NCBI RefSeq assembly: GCF_012396235.1
Contig: NZ_JAAXPA010000004.1
Location: 295,746 to 359,745 of the forward strand
Length of the DNA: 64,000 nucleotides
Direction: 5' to 3'
Source of the DNA: Rhodococcus opacus
Lineage (GTDB): Bacteria > Actinomycetota > Actinomycetes > Mycobacteriales > Mycobacteriaceae
Below are positions 18,377 through 26,373 of this stretch, one piece after another. The position numbers and the translations under genes are program-made. How positions within the stretch are numbered: position 1 is the first letter of the stretch; each line of letters opens with the position of its first letter. Below the pieces are notes generated by a model that ran no database searches, was not told the origin of the DNA, and was given only the letters and a program-made list of their open reading frames with translations.

Positions 18377-18829
18377 ATGTCCGGTTCGAGCGAATCGCCC
18401 CAGCGCGACGCGGGAGGCACCGAAGATCCGGTGGATCCCCGGCGCACCACGGCGGTGCCGTTCATCGCCGCCGTCACCGTGATTGTCGTCATCCTCGTGG
18501 CCATCGTCGTGTCCAGCAGGCTCTCGCCCGCCGACGAGAACGTCACGGAAGCGGACCGCATCAACCGTTCGGTCGCCGACTTCATCCAGGCCCACAACCA
18601 CGACGACGCCGATCTGCAGAAGACGCTGGTCTGCTCGTCGTGGTCCGACGACCGGTCGGTGCTCCGGGACCGGGAAGGCGAGGTCACGCTGCAGGGCGTC
18701 GAGTCGTCCGAGGTCAACGGGGATCGTGCCCGGGCGGAGGTCCGGGTCAGCGCCGACGACGGCAAGGGCGAGACGACGGATACCTGGCAATTGACGCGGG
18801 ACGGCGAGACATGGGTCGTCTGCAACTGA
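18377..18829 (+). CDS. Single-pass membrane protein (Rv0361-like)
   Basis: A 150-residue protein with a polar N-terminus, one membrane helix (VPFIAAVTVIVVILVAIVVS) and a small extracytoplasmic domain of the NTF2/lumazine-binding-like type (DUF4878-like) with two cysteines, LVCSS and VVCN, which could form a disulfide. Similar membrane proteins such as Rv0361 occur throughout mycolata, function unknown. The ATG follows GAAGGGAAGTC. It stands on the plus strand 45 bases before the rhodanese gene. Confidence 0.8.
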   Translation: MSGSSESPQRDAGGTEDPVDPRRTTAVPFIAAVTVIVVILVAIVVSSRLSPADENVTEADRINRSVADFIQAHNHDDADLQKTLVCSSWSDDRSVLRDREGEVTLQGVESSEVNGDRARAEVRVSADDGKGETTDTWQLTRDGETWVVCN

Positions 18830-18874
18830 CCGTTGCCCGGAAGGGCATACCGAACAGGGTTGTGAAAAGCTGAC

Positions 18875-19297
18875 ATGGTGAGTTACGCAGGCGACATAAC
18901 GCCGGAGCATGCCTGGGAGCTGCTCCGCGAGAATCCCGACGCTGTGCTCGTGGATGTGCGGACGGACGCCGAGTGGAAGTACGTCGGAGTCCCCGACACC
19001 ACCTCGCTCGGGCGGAAGACCGTGCTGATCGAATGGGTCAGCTACCCGACGGGCACTCGTAACGACAACTTCGTGGACCAGCTGAAGGAGGCCGGGATCG
19101 CGGGTGGGGAGAACGCCCCGGTGATCTTCCTGTGTCGCTCCGGCCAGCGGTCCATCGGTGCGGCGGAAGCCGCGACAGCGGCGGGCATCGGCCCGTCGTA
19201 CAACGTGCTCGACGGTTTCGAAGGCGGCTTGGACGCCGAAGGTCACCGTGGGGCGGTCGGCTGGCGGGCTCTGGGCCTGCCGTGGAGGCAGTGGTGA
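18875..19297 (+). CDS. Rhodanese-like sulfurtransferase (Rv0390-like)
   Basis: A 140-residue single rhodanese domain. The catalytic Cys sits in FLCRSGQRSIGAAEAA, and the CH2A-like LVDVRTDAEWKYVG is present. It probably carries persulfide sulfur. The stop overlaps the metZ GTG start (GTGA), so the two are translationally coupled, as in M. tuberculosis Rv0390-metZ. This couples a persulfide carrier with the enzyme that uses sulfide to make homocysteine. Confidence 0.92.
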   Translation: MVSYAGDITPEHAWELLRENPDAVLVDVRTDAEWKYVGVPDTTSLGRKTVLIEWVSYPTGTRNDNFVDQLKEAGIAGGENAPVIFLCRSGQRSIGAAEAATAAGIGPSYNVLDGFEGGLDAEGHRGAVGWRALGLPWRQW

Positions 19298-20517
19298 GTG
19301 CAATTCCTCGAGGCGGCGCGTTTGACAAGGCGCTGCCGGACGACATCGGCCAGGGCACGATCAGCGTGCGCGGAGGAACACTCCGTTCCGGGTTCGAAGA
19401 GACGTCCGAAGCGATCTTCCTGAACTCCGGTTTCGTGTTCGAGAGCGCGGGAGCGGCCGAGGCGTCGTTCACCGGCGAGATCGACCACTTCGTCTACTCC
19501 CGGTACGGCAACCCGACCGTGAAGATGTTCGAGGAGCGACTGCGCCTGATCGAGGGCGCAGAGGCGTGCTTCGGCACGGCCAGCGGCATGTCCGCGGTGT
19601 TCACCGCACTGGGCGCGCTGCTGAAGGCCGGCGACCGGCTGGTCGCGGCACGTAGCCTGTTCGGTTCCTGCTTCGTGGTGTGCAACGAGATCCTGCCCCG
19701 CTGGGGTGTGGAGACGGTGTTCGTCGACGGTGAAGACCTCGACCAGTGGGAGAAGGCTCTGTCCGAGCCGACCACCGCGGTGTTCTTCGAGACGCCGTCG
19801 AACCCGATGCAGACGCTCGTCGACGTGCCCCGGGTGGCGGAGCTCGCGCACGCCGCCGGCGCAAAGGTCGTGCTGGACAACGTGTTCGCGACGCCGCTGC
19901 TGCAGCACAGCCTGGAGTTGGGTGCCGACATCGTCGTCTACTCCGGCACCAAGCACATCGACGGCCAGGGCCGCGTGCTCGGCGGGGCGATCCTCGGGCC
20001 GAAGGACTACATCGAGGGTCCCGTCCAGAACCTCATGCGCCACACCGGGCCGGCGCTCAGCCCGTTCAACGCGTGGACGCTCCTCAAGGGGCTCGAGACG
20101 ATGCCGATCCGGGTGCGCCACTCCGTGGGCTCCGCACTGGAGATCGCACAGTTCCTCGAGGACCACTCCGCGGTCGACTGGGTCAAGTACCCGTTCCTCG
20201 AATCGCACCCCCAGCACGAACTCGCCAGGCGGCAGATGAGCGGCGGCGGCACCGTCGTCACCTTCGCGCTGAACGCATCCGAGGGCGAAGCGAAGAAGCG
20301 GGCATTCGAACTCCTCGACGCCCTGCGGCTGGTCAACATCTCCAACAACCTCGGCGACTCCAAGTCGCTCATCACCCACCCGGCCACCACCACCCACCGG
20401 GCGATGGGCCCGGAAGGTCGTGCAGCCGTGGGCATCACCGACGGCGTCGTCCGGCTGTCCGTGGGACTCGAAGACACCGCCGACCTGCTGACGGACCTGG
20501 AGCAGGCGCTGGCATAG
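19294..20517 (+). CDS. metZ: O-succinylhomoserine sulfhydrylase
   Basis: A 407-residue PLP-dependent Cys/Met-metabolism enzyme that makes homocysteine from an O-acylhomoserine and sulfide. The PLP lysine is in VVYSGTKHIDGQGRVLGG, the phosphate site in YSRYGNPTVKMFEERL, and FGTASGMSAVF is the cofactor ring-stacking region. The GTG start (VSAIPRGGAFDKALPDDIGQ) overlaps the rhodanese stop. The C-terminal THPATTTHRAMG is characteristic of this family. A palindromic repeat follows 11 bases downstream. Confidence 0.94.
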   Translation: MSAIPRGGAFDKALPDDIGQGTISVRGGTLRSGFEETSEAIFLNSGFVFESAGAAEASFTGEIDHFVYSRYGNPTVKMFEERLRLIEGAEACFGTASGMSAVFTALGALLKAGDRLVAARSLFGSCFVVCNEILPRWGVETVFVDGEDLDQWEKALSEPTTAVFFETPSNPMQTLVDVPRVAELAHAAGAKVVLDNVFATPLLQHSLELGADIVVYSGTKHIDGQGRVLGGAILGPKDYIEGPVQNLMRHTGPALSPFNAWTLLKGLETMPIRVRHSVGSALEIAQFLEDHSAVDWVKYPFLESHPQHELARRQMSGGGTVVTFALNASEGEAKKRAFELLDALRLVNISNNLGDSKSLITHPATTTHRAMGPEGRAAVGITDGVVRLSVGLEDTADLLTDLEQALA

Positions 20518-20528
20518 GCGGCTCCGCC

Positions 20529-20589
20529 GCCCGTGCGCCTTTCTGGTTGTTCCGGCAACCACATAGGCGCACGGGTGCGAAGCGCCTAC
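20529..20589. repeat. Dispersed palindromic repeat, copy 2
   Basis: This element has arms GCCCGTGCGCCT and AGGCGCACGGGT around a loop containing GGTTGTTCC. Its reverse complement aligns with 10933-10993, sharing TAGGCGCTTCGC, CCGTGCGCC, GGAACAACC and GAAAGGCGCACG. It lies between the convergent metZ and WXG100-like genes and could terminate both. Confidence 0.8.
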
Positions 20590-20906
20590 AGGTCGAGGCT
20601 CGTGGCCGGCGCGACCGCGTCGAGGTGCCCGGCGGTGGCCCCGTCCTGAGCGTCGTATCGGCGCGCGCACTCGACGAGATTCGTCGACATCTCGGCCACA
20701 GTCCGCTGCAACAACTCCCGGCGATCGTCCAGGTAGGACGTGAACCGGCCGAACGCGGCTTCGGCCGCCTCCGGCCACGCCGCACCCGAGTCGGCGAGGG
20801 CCGCGTCGATGGTGTTCAGTTGAGAGGACGCGTCGTCGAACAGGACGTCGAGCTGACCGGCCGCCGCGCGTAGGGCCGCCGTGTCGACGTGGATGGAACC
20901 GCTCAT
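20586..20906 (-). CDS. WXG100/ESAT-6-like small protein
   Basis: A 106-residue helical protein of WXG100 size. It begins SGSIHVDTAALRAAAGQLDVL, with a turn around GAAWPEAAEAAFGRF that replaces the canonical W-x-G (Trp is kept) and a second helix with LLQRTVAEMSTNLVECARRYDA. Such proteins are substrates or partners of type VII secretion. It is divergent from a DUF1023 hydrolase that itself begins with a WXG100-like segment. No ESX machinery is in the window. Confidence 0.75.
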   Translation of the reverse strand: MSGSIHVDTAALRAAAGQLDVLFDDASSQLNTIDAALADSGAAWPEAAEAAFGRFTSYLDDRRELLQRTVAEMSTNLVECARRYDAQDGATAGHLDAVAPATSLDL

Positions 20907-20999
20907 TTTCGATCCTTCGTGTCGGTCGAGACGAGATCGGACTCCCGCGGACGCGATCGATCCGTTAGGGTACGGGCATTATGCATCCTGGGGGGGATC

Positions 21000-22664
21000 G
21001 TGAATCTGAGGGACATAGTCCAGTGGGACACCCGCGCGCTGCAGGCCGTGCAACGGTCGCTGTCGGTGCGGGCGGCGACGATCCGTGTCGTGCAGGACGG
21101 TCTCGCGGACATCGGCCGGTTGCCGGCGTGGCAGGACGACGCCGCGGACGCCGCACGTCGGCGGTTCCGGATCGTCGCGGATGATCTGAGCGGTGAGGCG
21201 ACGGCGATCGCCGTCGTCGAGAGGCTGGCCCGCGACCTGGTCGACGCGGTCACGCACCTGAAAGCCGAGGTCGGCGGCCTCCGGGAAGCGGCTGCCGCCC
21301 ACGGGATGGTCCTGTCGGACAACGGGGACATCATCGATGCGCCCGGACCACCGGTCGACGCTGCGGCAACACGGCGGGACGAACTTCGTGCCGCCGCCCG
21401 GGCGTTGATCCTGCAGGCGGAGGACCTCGTCGCCGACGCGGCCGCTGTCCTGGCGCGGGCCGCGGACGGCGCGGCCGAACCCGGTGAGACGGATCGCGCG
21501 GGCACCGGACTGTCCGCCCCTGCGCCGCCGCCGGACGGCTCCCCGCTCGACAACCGCGAGTACTGGGAGGCGCTGCCGGCAGCCCAGCGCCGCGAGGTGA
21601 TCGAGCAGCATCCCGAGTGGGTGGGCAGTCGCGACGGCATCCCGTCCGCGGTGCGGCACGAGGCGAACGTGAGCCGGTTCGACGACGAGCGGTCGCGATG
21701 GGAGGCGGAACGGGTCCGGCTCCGGGACAGGCTGGACTGCAACATGTTCGGTGGAGCTTTCACCGAAGACGACGCCGGGCTGTGGTACGCCGAGCAGAAG
21801 TTGCGGGACCTCGACGACCTCGAGAAACTCGTGCGCGATCACCCGGACGGCAGGCTGATGCTGCTGGACCTGCAGTCGGGTGCACGGACGATGGCCGCGT
21901 TCGCGCTCGGCGACCCCGACACCGCCGACCACATCGCCGTCACCACACCGGGCATCGACACGACCGCCGCCTCGCTGCGCGGGATGACCGACGAGGCGTC
22001 GGCGCTGAAGGCCGAGACCGAACGGCAGTTGGACCTGGCCGGCCGCACCGGCGACACGGTGTCGACGATCGCGTGGCTGGGGTATCAGCCGCCGACCACC
22101 ACCGGTCCGGGCAATTACGACGTGCCGTTCATCGACCAGAATCTCGGGCGTGGATGGCTCCTCGATTCCTGGCAGTCCGACCGCGCGACCGCGGGTGCCC
22201 CGAAGCTCGCCTCGTTCTACGAGGGACTCGACGTCGCCTCGCAGACGCCCGATCCGCACATCACCGCGCTCGGCCATTCGTATGGTTCGTACACCCAGGG
22301 CCTGGCCCTGCAGGACGCGGGACCGCGGCAACCGGTCGACGACGCCGTGTTCTACGGTTCGCCCGGGTTCGACGCGAACGACGAATCGGATCTCGGGTTG
22401 GCGCCCCGGCACGGGTTCGTGATGCGCGCGCCCGACGACCCCATCACCGTGGCAGACGGGTTCGGCAGGCTCGGCCCCGATCCGGTGCAGACGGACCTCG
22501 AACAACTGTCGGTGCTCGAGGCGTCGACCCCGGACGGCGTGCGGCGCGAAGATGCCAGCGGGCACAGCGCGTATCCGCGGCCGAGTGGCAACGGGGAGCT
22601 GCGGACGTCCGGCTACAACATGGCGGTGATCGTCGCGGGCATGCCGGAACTGGCTGTCCGGTGA
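21000..22664 (+). CDS. DUF1023 alpha/beta hydrolase with WXG100-like N-terminus
   Basis: A 554-residue protein. The first ~110 residues form two helical stretches resembling a WXG100 module, with LPAWQDDAADAARRRF at the turn. A charged linker follows, then a C-terminal DUF1023 alpha/beta hydrolase with the nucleophile motif ALGHSYGSYTQGLAL around residue 425 and a likely catalytic His in DASGHSAYP near the end. No signal peptide is present, consistent with type VII export. The GTG start at 21000 (VNLRDIVQWDTRALQAV) is at the beginning of the helical module. It overlaps the lipoprotein gene downstream by four bases. Confidence 0.82.
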   Translation: MNLRDIVQWDTRALQAVQRSLSVRAATIRVVQDGLADIGRLPAWQDDAADAARRRFRIVADDLSGEATAIAVVERLARDLVDAVTHLKAEVGGLREAAAAHGMVLSDNGDIIDAPGPPVDAAATRRDELRAAARALILQAEDLVADAAAVLARAADGAAEPGETDRAGTGLSAPAPPPDGSPLDNREYWEALPAAQRREVIEQHPEWVGSRDGIPSAVRHEANVSRFDDERSRWEAERVRLRDRLDCNMFGGAFTEDDAGLWYAEQKLRDLDDLEKLVRDHPDGRLMLLDLQSGARTMAAFALGDPDTADHIAVTTPGIDTTAASLRGMTDEASALKAETERQLDLAGRTGDTVSTIAWLGYQPPTTTGPGNYDVPFIDQNLGRGWLLDSWQSDRATAGAPKLASFYEGLDVASQTPDPHITALGHSYGSYTQGLALQDAGPRQPVDDAVFYGSPGFDANDESDLGLAPRHGFVMRAPDDPITVADGFGRLGPDPVQTDLEQLSVLEASTPDGVRREDASGHSAYPRPSGNGELRTSGYNMAVIVAGMPELAVR

Positions 22665-23200
22665 CGGTCCGCGGCGGGTGGGTGGTGAAGACGGTCGCCG
22701 TGATCGGCGCGGCGATCCTGACGAGCGGATGTGGTGGCGTGATGGACAACCCGTACAACTTCAGCGACGAGGAGGTTGCGGCGGCGGCAGCGAGCCTGAG
22801 CGACCGGCCGACACTCGCGGTCACCGAGCGGCAGGTCACCGATGCGCTGGTGCGGATCAGCGAGGCCGTCGCTGCGATTGCACCGGATGTCCGGTGGCGG
22901 TGGCATCGCGAACGCAGCCAGGGCGGCGGATGCCCGGGACCGTATGCGTACGCGGAGGGGCAATCCGTCACCACGCAGGTATTGCTGTCCGACACCCCGA
23001 TCGGCGACGCGGACTGGCCCGCCGTGCTGGCCGCGGCCCGTGCGATCGCCACCGACGCCGGAATGGACCGGCTCGACGTGCACGCCGACCGACCCGGACG
23101 CCACGACGTGACGTTCGCCGGTGGAGACGGGAACCGGATCACGTTCGGGACGTACAGGGCAGCGACCATCAGGGGCGTCACCGGCTGCCGCCACCCGTGA
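22661..23200 (+). CDS. LppA-like lipoprotein
   Basis: A 179-residue lipoprotein. A GTG overlaps the hydrolase stop (GTGA); two internal GTG codons (22682, 22685) are alternative starts closer to the lipobox TSGC at about residue 21. The mature domain has SDEEVAAAAASLSDRP and later DGNRITFGTYRAATIRGVTGC, resembling the mycobacterial LppA/LppB family in layout, though I would not insist on it. Coupling to a putatively secreted hydrolase suggests a surface partner or protective protein. Confidence 0.75.
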   Translation: MTVRGGWVVKTVAVIGAAILTSGCGGVMDNPYNFSDEEVAAAAASLSDRPTLAVTERQVTDALVRISEAVAAIAPDVRWRWHRERSQGGGCPGPYAYAEGQSVTTQVLLSDTPIGDADWPAVLAAARAIATDAGMDRLDVHADRPGRHDVTFAGGDGNRITFGTYRAATIRGVTGCRHP

Positions 23201-23239
23201 GTACTTGTCAACGTCCCGCGGTTAAGAAGTACTCACGGG
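23194..23239. terminator. Bidirectional terminator overlapping two stop codons
   Basis: CCCGTGAGTACTT (23194-23206) is perfectly complementary to AAGTACTCACGGG (23227-23239), giving a 13-bp stem with a 20-base loop. The left arm contains the lipoprotein TGA, and the HAD gene's TAA (22 bases away) lies in the loop. The symmetric position suits termination in both directions. Confidence 0.8.
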
Positions 23240-24052
23240 CGGCGGAGCCGCATCGCCGAACGGATCCGACGTGCGGCCGACCAGATCGGCGACCGATTTG
23301 AGCACCGCGGTGGGGCGGTAGGGGAACAGTTCCACCGAATCCCGCGTCGAAATTCCGGTGAGGACCAGGATGGTCTGCAGCCCGGCCTCGAGCCCGCAGA
23401 CGATGTCGGTGTCCATGCGATCGCCGATCATCAGCGTGTTCGCGGAGTGCGCGCCGATGGCCCGCAGCGCCGAGCGCATCATCAGCGCATTCGGCTTGCC
23501 CACGTAGTACGGGTCGCGGCCGGTGGCCCTGCTGATCAGTGCTGCAACGGATCCCGTGGCCGGAAGGGAACCCTCCCGGGACGGGCCGGTGGGGTCGGGG
23601 TTGGTGGCGATGAAGCGAGCGCCCCTCTCCACCAGACGAATTGCGGTGGTGATCGCTTCGAAGGAGTAGGTGCGGGTCTCGCCGAGGACCACGTAGTCGG
23701 GATCGTTCTCGGTGAGAACGTACCCGATGTCGTGCAGTGCGGTGGTGAGCCCGGATTCGCCGACGACGTACGCGCTGCCGCCGGGGCGCTGGTTCGCCAG
23801 GAACGTCGCGGTGGCCAGGGCGGACGTCCAGATCGATTCCTCGGGAATGTCCAGGCCGGTGCGGAGCAGGCGGGCGCGGAGGTCACGCGGAGTCCTGATC
23901 GAATTGTTGGTCAGAACGATGAACGGGGTACCGGATTCCCGGAGTTCTGCCAGGAACAGGTCGGCCCCGGGGACCAGGTGCTCTTCGTGGACGAGAACGC
24001 CGTCCATGTCCATGAGATAGGTCCAGCCCGGGTGCTCTACGTCGTTGCTCAC
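23222..24052 (-). CDS. HAD-IIA (NagD-like) phosphatase
   Basis: A 276-residue haloacid-dehalogenase-family hydrolase. Motif I is LMDMDGVLVHEE with the nucleophile Asp, motif II is VLTNNS, motif III is the Lys in VGKPNALM, and motif IV is MIGDRMDTDI. The C2A-type cap between motifs II and III classes it with NagD/UmpH sugar- or nucleoside-monophosphate phosphatases. The start reads MSNDVEHPGWTYLMDMDG. It may share a transcript with the upstream TauE/SafE gene, 37 bases away. Confidence 0.9.
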   Translation of the reverse strand: MSNDVEHPGWTYLMDMDGVLVHEEHLVPGADLFLAELRESGTPFIVLTNNSIRTPRDLRARLLRTGLDIPEESIWTSALATATFLANQRPGGSAYVVGESGLTTALHDIGYVLTENDPDYVVLGETRTYSFEAITTAIRLVERGARFIATNPDPTGPSREGSLPATGSVAALISRATGRDPYYVGKPNALMMRSALRAIGAHSANTLMIGDRMDTDIVCGLEAGLQTILVLTGISTRDSVELFPYRPTAVLKSVADLVGRTSDPFGDAAPPPVSTS

Positions 24053-24089
24053 CGACTCAGTATGAGGGAGTGGGAGGGTGCATGCGCGA

Positions 24090-24857
24090 CTATGCGAGCA
24101 GCCGGAACAGACCGATGAGGCCGACGACGACGATGGTTCCCCGCAACGCGGTGGGCGACAGCCTGCGGCCGTAGCGGGCCCCGAGGACGCCTCCTAGCAG
24201 CGAACCCACCGCGATGAGGCCGGCGGCCGCCCAGCTGATCCGCTCGAAGGCCACGAGCGTGTACGCGGTCGCGGCGACGACGTTGACGATCAGCGAGAGC
24301 AGGTTCTTCGCGCCGTTCATCCGTTGCAGGCTCTCCGGCAGGATCGCGCCCATCACACCCATCAGCAGGATGCCCTGCGCCGCGGTGAAGTATCCGCCGT
24401 ACACGCCCACGGCGAACGTCCCGACGGTCAGCAGGGTGAGGCGCGCCGGGCTCAGGCCGGCCTCGTGGCTGCCGCGCTGCTTTGCCCAGGCCTGGATCTT
24501 CGGCTGCAGCACCACCAGGATCAGGGCGAGGATCAGCAGCACCGGGACGACGAGTTCGAACACGGTTTCGGGCAGGTGCAGCAGTAGCCACGAGCCGAGA
24601 ATTGCACCGCACAGTGACGCCGGTATCTGCCACCGCAGTCGCGGTCCCTGCCCGGCCAGTTCCCTCCGGTAACCCCACGTGCCGGATACGCCACCGGCGA
24701 CCAAGCCGATCGCGTTCGACATCGTGGCGGTCACCGGAGGGAACCCGAATGCCACCAGGGTGGGGAAGGTGATGAGCGTGCCGCTGCCGACGATGGCGTT
24801 GATCGCCCCCGCGCCCACGCCGGCTACCAGGATCGCGATGACTTCGAATGGTGTCAC
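24090..24857 (-). CDS. TauE/SafE (TSUP) family membrane permease
   Basis: A membrane protein of about 255 residues with around eight hydrophobic segments. The two-fold repeat typical of TSUP anion permeases is visible: GVGAGAINAIVGSGTLITFP in the first half and GVYGGYFTAAQGILLM in the second. Family members export or import sulfite, sulfonates or sulfoacetate. I place the start at GTG 24857 (VTPFEVIAILVAG), since the upstream extension to 24935 is cysteine- and arginine-rich and unlike a membrane protein. It lies just upstream of and divergent from the sulfur operons, so a sulfite-export role is attractive. Confidence 0.85.
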   Translation of the reverse strand: MTPFEVIAILVAGVGAGAINAIVGSGTLITFPTLVAFGFPPVTATMSNAIGLVAGGVSGTWGYRRELAGQGPRLRWQIPASLCGAILGSWLLLHLPETVFELVVPVLLILALILVVLQPKIQAWAKQRGSHEAGLSPARLTLLTVGTFAVGVYGGYFTAAQGILLMGVMGAILPESLQRMNGAKNLLSLIVNVVAATAYTLVAFERISWAAAGLIAVGSLLGGVLGARYGRRLSPTALRGTIVVVGLIGLFRLLA

Positions 24858-25034
24858 CGAGGCGACGTTACAAGGGCGTCGGAAGCCCCGGCAGCCGGGT
24901 CGTAGGACCGCGGAAATGCAGGGCTGCACGCACAATCCAACCGCATGATCCGCTGCCTGTCAGTACTTCTGCGCACGGTGATTCTGGCGTCCGTCCGACA
25001 CCATTTCCCCTGTGTTGCAGGGAAATACCTCGTG

Positions 25035-25063
25035 TTGACGGGCTTCGGGAATGCGGCTAGTGT
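25035..25063 (+). promoter_or_regulatory. Sigma-70-type promoter of sulfur operon 1
   Basis: TTGACG at 25035-25040 and TAGTGT at 25058-25063 are separated by 17 bases. Transcription would start near 25070, right at the 5' strand of the riboswitch P1 stem (25073). The position fits with almost no spare leader. Confidence 0.65.
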
Positions 25064-25072
25064 TCGCTTCAA

Positions 25073-25163
25073 CCATCCAGAGCGACCGAGAGACCTGGCT
25101 CGTTGACGTCGCAGCAACCCTTCCGAATTCTTCGGGTGCGGGTGCTACCGCCGGGATCGATGG
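25073..25163 (+). promoter_or_regulatory. S-box (SAM-I-type) riboswitch, copy 1
   Basis: A 91-base leader with the S-box core: CCATC...GATGG closes P1, followed by AGAG, then GAGAGACCTGGCTCGTTGACG, GCAGCAACC and GGTGCTACCGCC. These align with the SAM-I consensus blocks (GGAGGGACTGGCCCGATGAA, CGGCAACC, GGTGCTAATTCC). SAM binding would stabilise P1, whose 3' strand runs into the GGAAGG ribosome site of the next leader ORF. The related SAM-IV class is not excluded by eye. Confidence 0.85.
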
Positions 25164-25173
25164 AAGGCAGCAC

Positions 25174-25248
25174 ATGAACTACCTTGCGCGCCCTGCGTGG
25201 CGCAGACGGCACATCGACCTGTGCCGGACCACCTCCTGCCACTGTTGA
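25174..25248 (+). CDS. Sulfur-operon leader peptide, Cys-rich end (24 aa)
   Basis: A 24-codon ORF directly after the riboswitch. The peptide has an Arg-rich middle (WRRRHIDLCR) and ends TTSCHC, giving three cysteines in the last eight residues. The H-[IV]-D-L-C-R core matches small putative leader peptides found before sulfur genes in actinobacteria and recurs in copy 2 at 32383. Ribosome stalling at these Cys codons when cysteine is short would be a reasonable attenuation signal. Its ribosome site GGAAGG overlaps the 3' side of riboswitch P1. Confidence 0.78.
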   Translation: MNYLARPAWRRRHIDLCRTTSCHC

Positions 25249-25263
25249 CGAGGTCTCACAGCA

Positions 25264-25292
25264 CGCTCACCGGGCATTTCGCCCGGTGAGCG
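25264..25292 (+). terminator. Stem-loop after leader peptide 1 (attenuator candidate)
   Basis: CGCTCACCGGGC (25264-25275) pairs perfectly with GCCCGGTGAGCG (25281-25292) around a five-base loop. It begins 15 bases after the leader stop codon. There is no U-tract, so Rho-linked attenuation or an mRNA structure controlled by the leader ribosome is more likely than simple intrinsic termination. The remaining 100 bases to the permease start show nothing further. Confidence 0.6.
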
Positions 25293-25392
25293 CCTGACGC
25301 GCGCCCGCATCCCGCGGAAGACGCGCCGTCCTCCCGTCCCGTTCCAGGTGAAAGGCCGCCTCAGTGATGTCTGTCGTAAGTGGTGAGGGAGC

Positions 25393-26373
25393 GTGAGCGC
25401 CCCCGTTCGGGCGCGTTCGGCCGCGCCCCTCGACTCAGTGCCCTCCGGCGACGCGGACGCCGCGCTGGAAGTGGCGCGGAGGTGGCATCCGTGGCGGTGG
25501 ATCGTCAGCGCCGCCGTGCTGGTACTGCTCGCCCAGTTCGTCCACGGCCTCGCCACCAACCCGGGATGGGACTGGGCGACGTTCGCCAAGTACTTCACCG
25601 CCGGCTCCGTGCTGCAGGCGCTGTGGATGACGGTGAAGCTGACGCTGTGGGGGACGGTCCTCGGATTCGCACTCGGCGTGGTGCTGGCGGTCAGCCGCTT
25701 GTCGCACAACCCGGTGCTGCAGGTGATTGCCTGGGTGTACATCTGGGCGTTCCGGTCGATTCCGCTGATTGTGCAGCTCCTGTTCTGGTTCAACATCACG
25801 TACCTGTATCAGAGTCTGTCGCTGGGCATTCCGTTCGGACCGGGGTTCTTCACGTTCGAGGTCAACGGCGTCATCAGCGGCTTCACTGCCGCCGTCATCG
25901 GGCTGGCCCTGCACCAGGCCGCGTACTCCGCCGAGATCATCCGTTCCGGCATCATCTCGGTGGACCACGGGCAGATCGAGGCGGCGCAGTCGCTGGGCAT
26001 CCCGCGCCGACGCCAGTTCTTCAAGATCGTTCTGCCCCAGGCGATGCGCGGCATCCTGCCGAACGCCGCGAACGAGGTGATCAGCCTGTTCAAGGGCACC
26101 TCGATCGTGTCGACGATGGCGATCGCCGAACTGTTCTACCAGGTTCAGGTGATCTTCGGCCGCAACGGCCGCGTCGTACCGCTGCTGATGGTCGCGACGA
26201 TCTGGTACATCATCCTGACCACGCTGTTGTCGATCGGTCAGTACTACGTCGAGCGGCACTACGCGCGCGGATCGGCTCGGGCACTGCCGCCGACTCCGTG
26301 GCAGAAGCTCACCCGGAAGTTCGCCGAGATCCGTGACGCCGGTGTCTCCGTACCGAGAGGTGCCACGAAATGA
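25393..26373 (+). CDS. ABC transporter permease, polar amino-acid type
   Basis: A 326-residue inner-membrane permease of the HisM/GlnP type. It has an N-terminal cytoplasmic segment and about five to six membrane helices. The EAA loop is [25 protein letters not shown], which docks with the ATPase. The GTG start overlaps nothing and follows GTGAGGGAGC. With the ATPase and binding protein downstream it forms an importer probably for cysteine-like sulfur compounds, given the SAM riboswitch in front. A single permease gene suggests a homodimer. Confidence 0.92.
   Translation: MSAPVRARSAAPLDSVPSGDADAALEVARRWHPWRWIVSAAVLVLLAQFVHGLATNPGWDWATFAKYFTAGSVLQALWMTVKLTLWGTVLGFALGVVLAVSRLSHNPVLQVIAWVYIWAFRSIPLIVQLLFWFNITYLYQSLSLGIPFGPGFFTFEVNGVISGFTAAVIGLALHQAAYSAEIIRSGIISVDHGQIEAAQSLGIPRRRQFFKIVLPQAMRGILPNAANEVISLFKGTSIVSTMAIAELFYQVQVIFGRNGRVVPLLMVATIWYIILTTLLSIGQYYVERHYARGSARALPPTPWQKLTRKFAEIRDAGVSVPRGATK

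Noticed and set aside
25073..25163. Classification of the leader as SAM-II, SAM-IV or a cobalamin riboswitch
   Set aside because: The blocks GAGGGA-like, GCAGCAACC and GGTGCTA in this order fit the S-box layout; no B12-box sequence is present. SAM-IV remains a minor alternative needing a covariance search.
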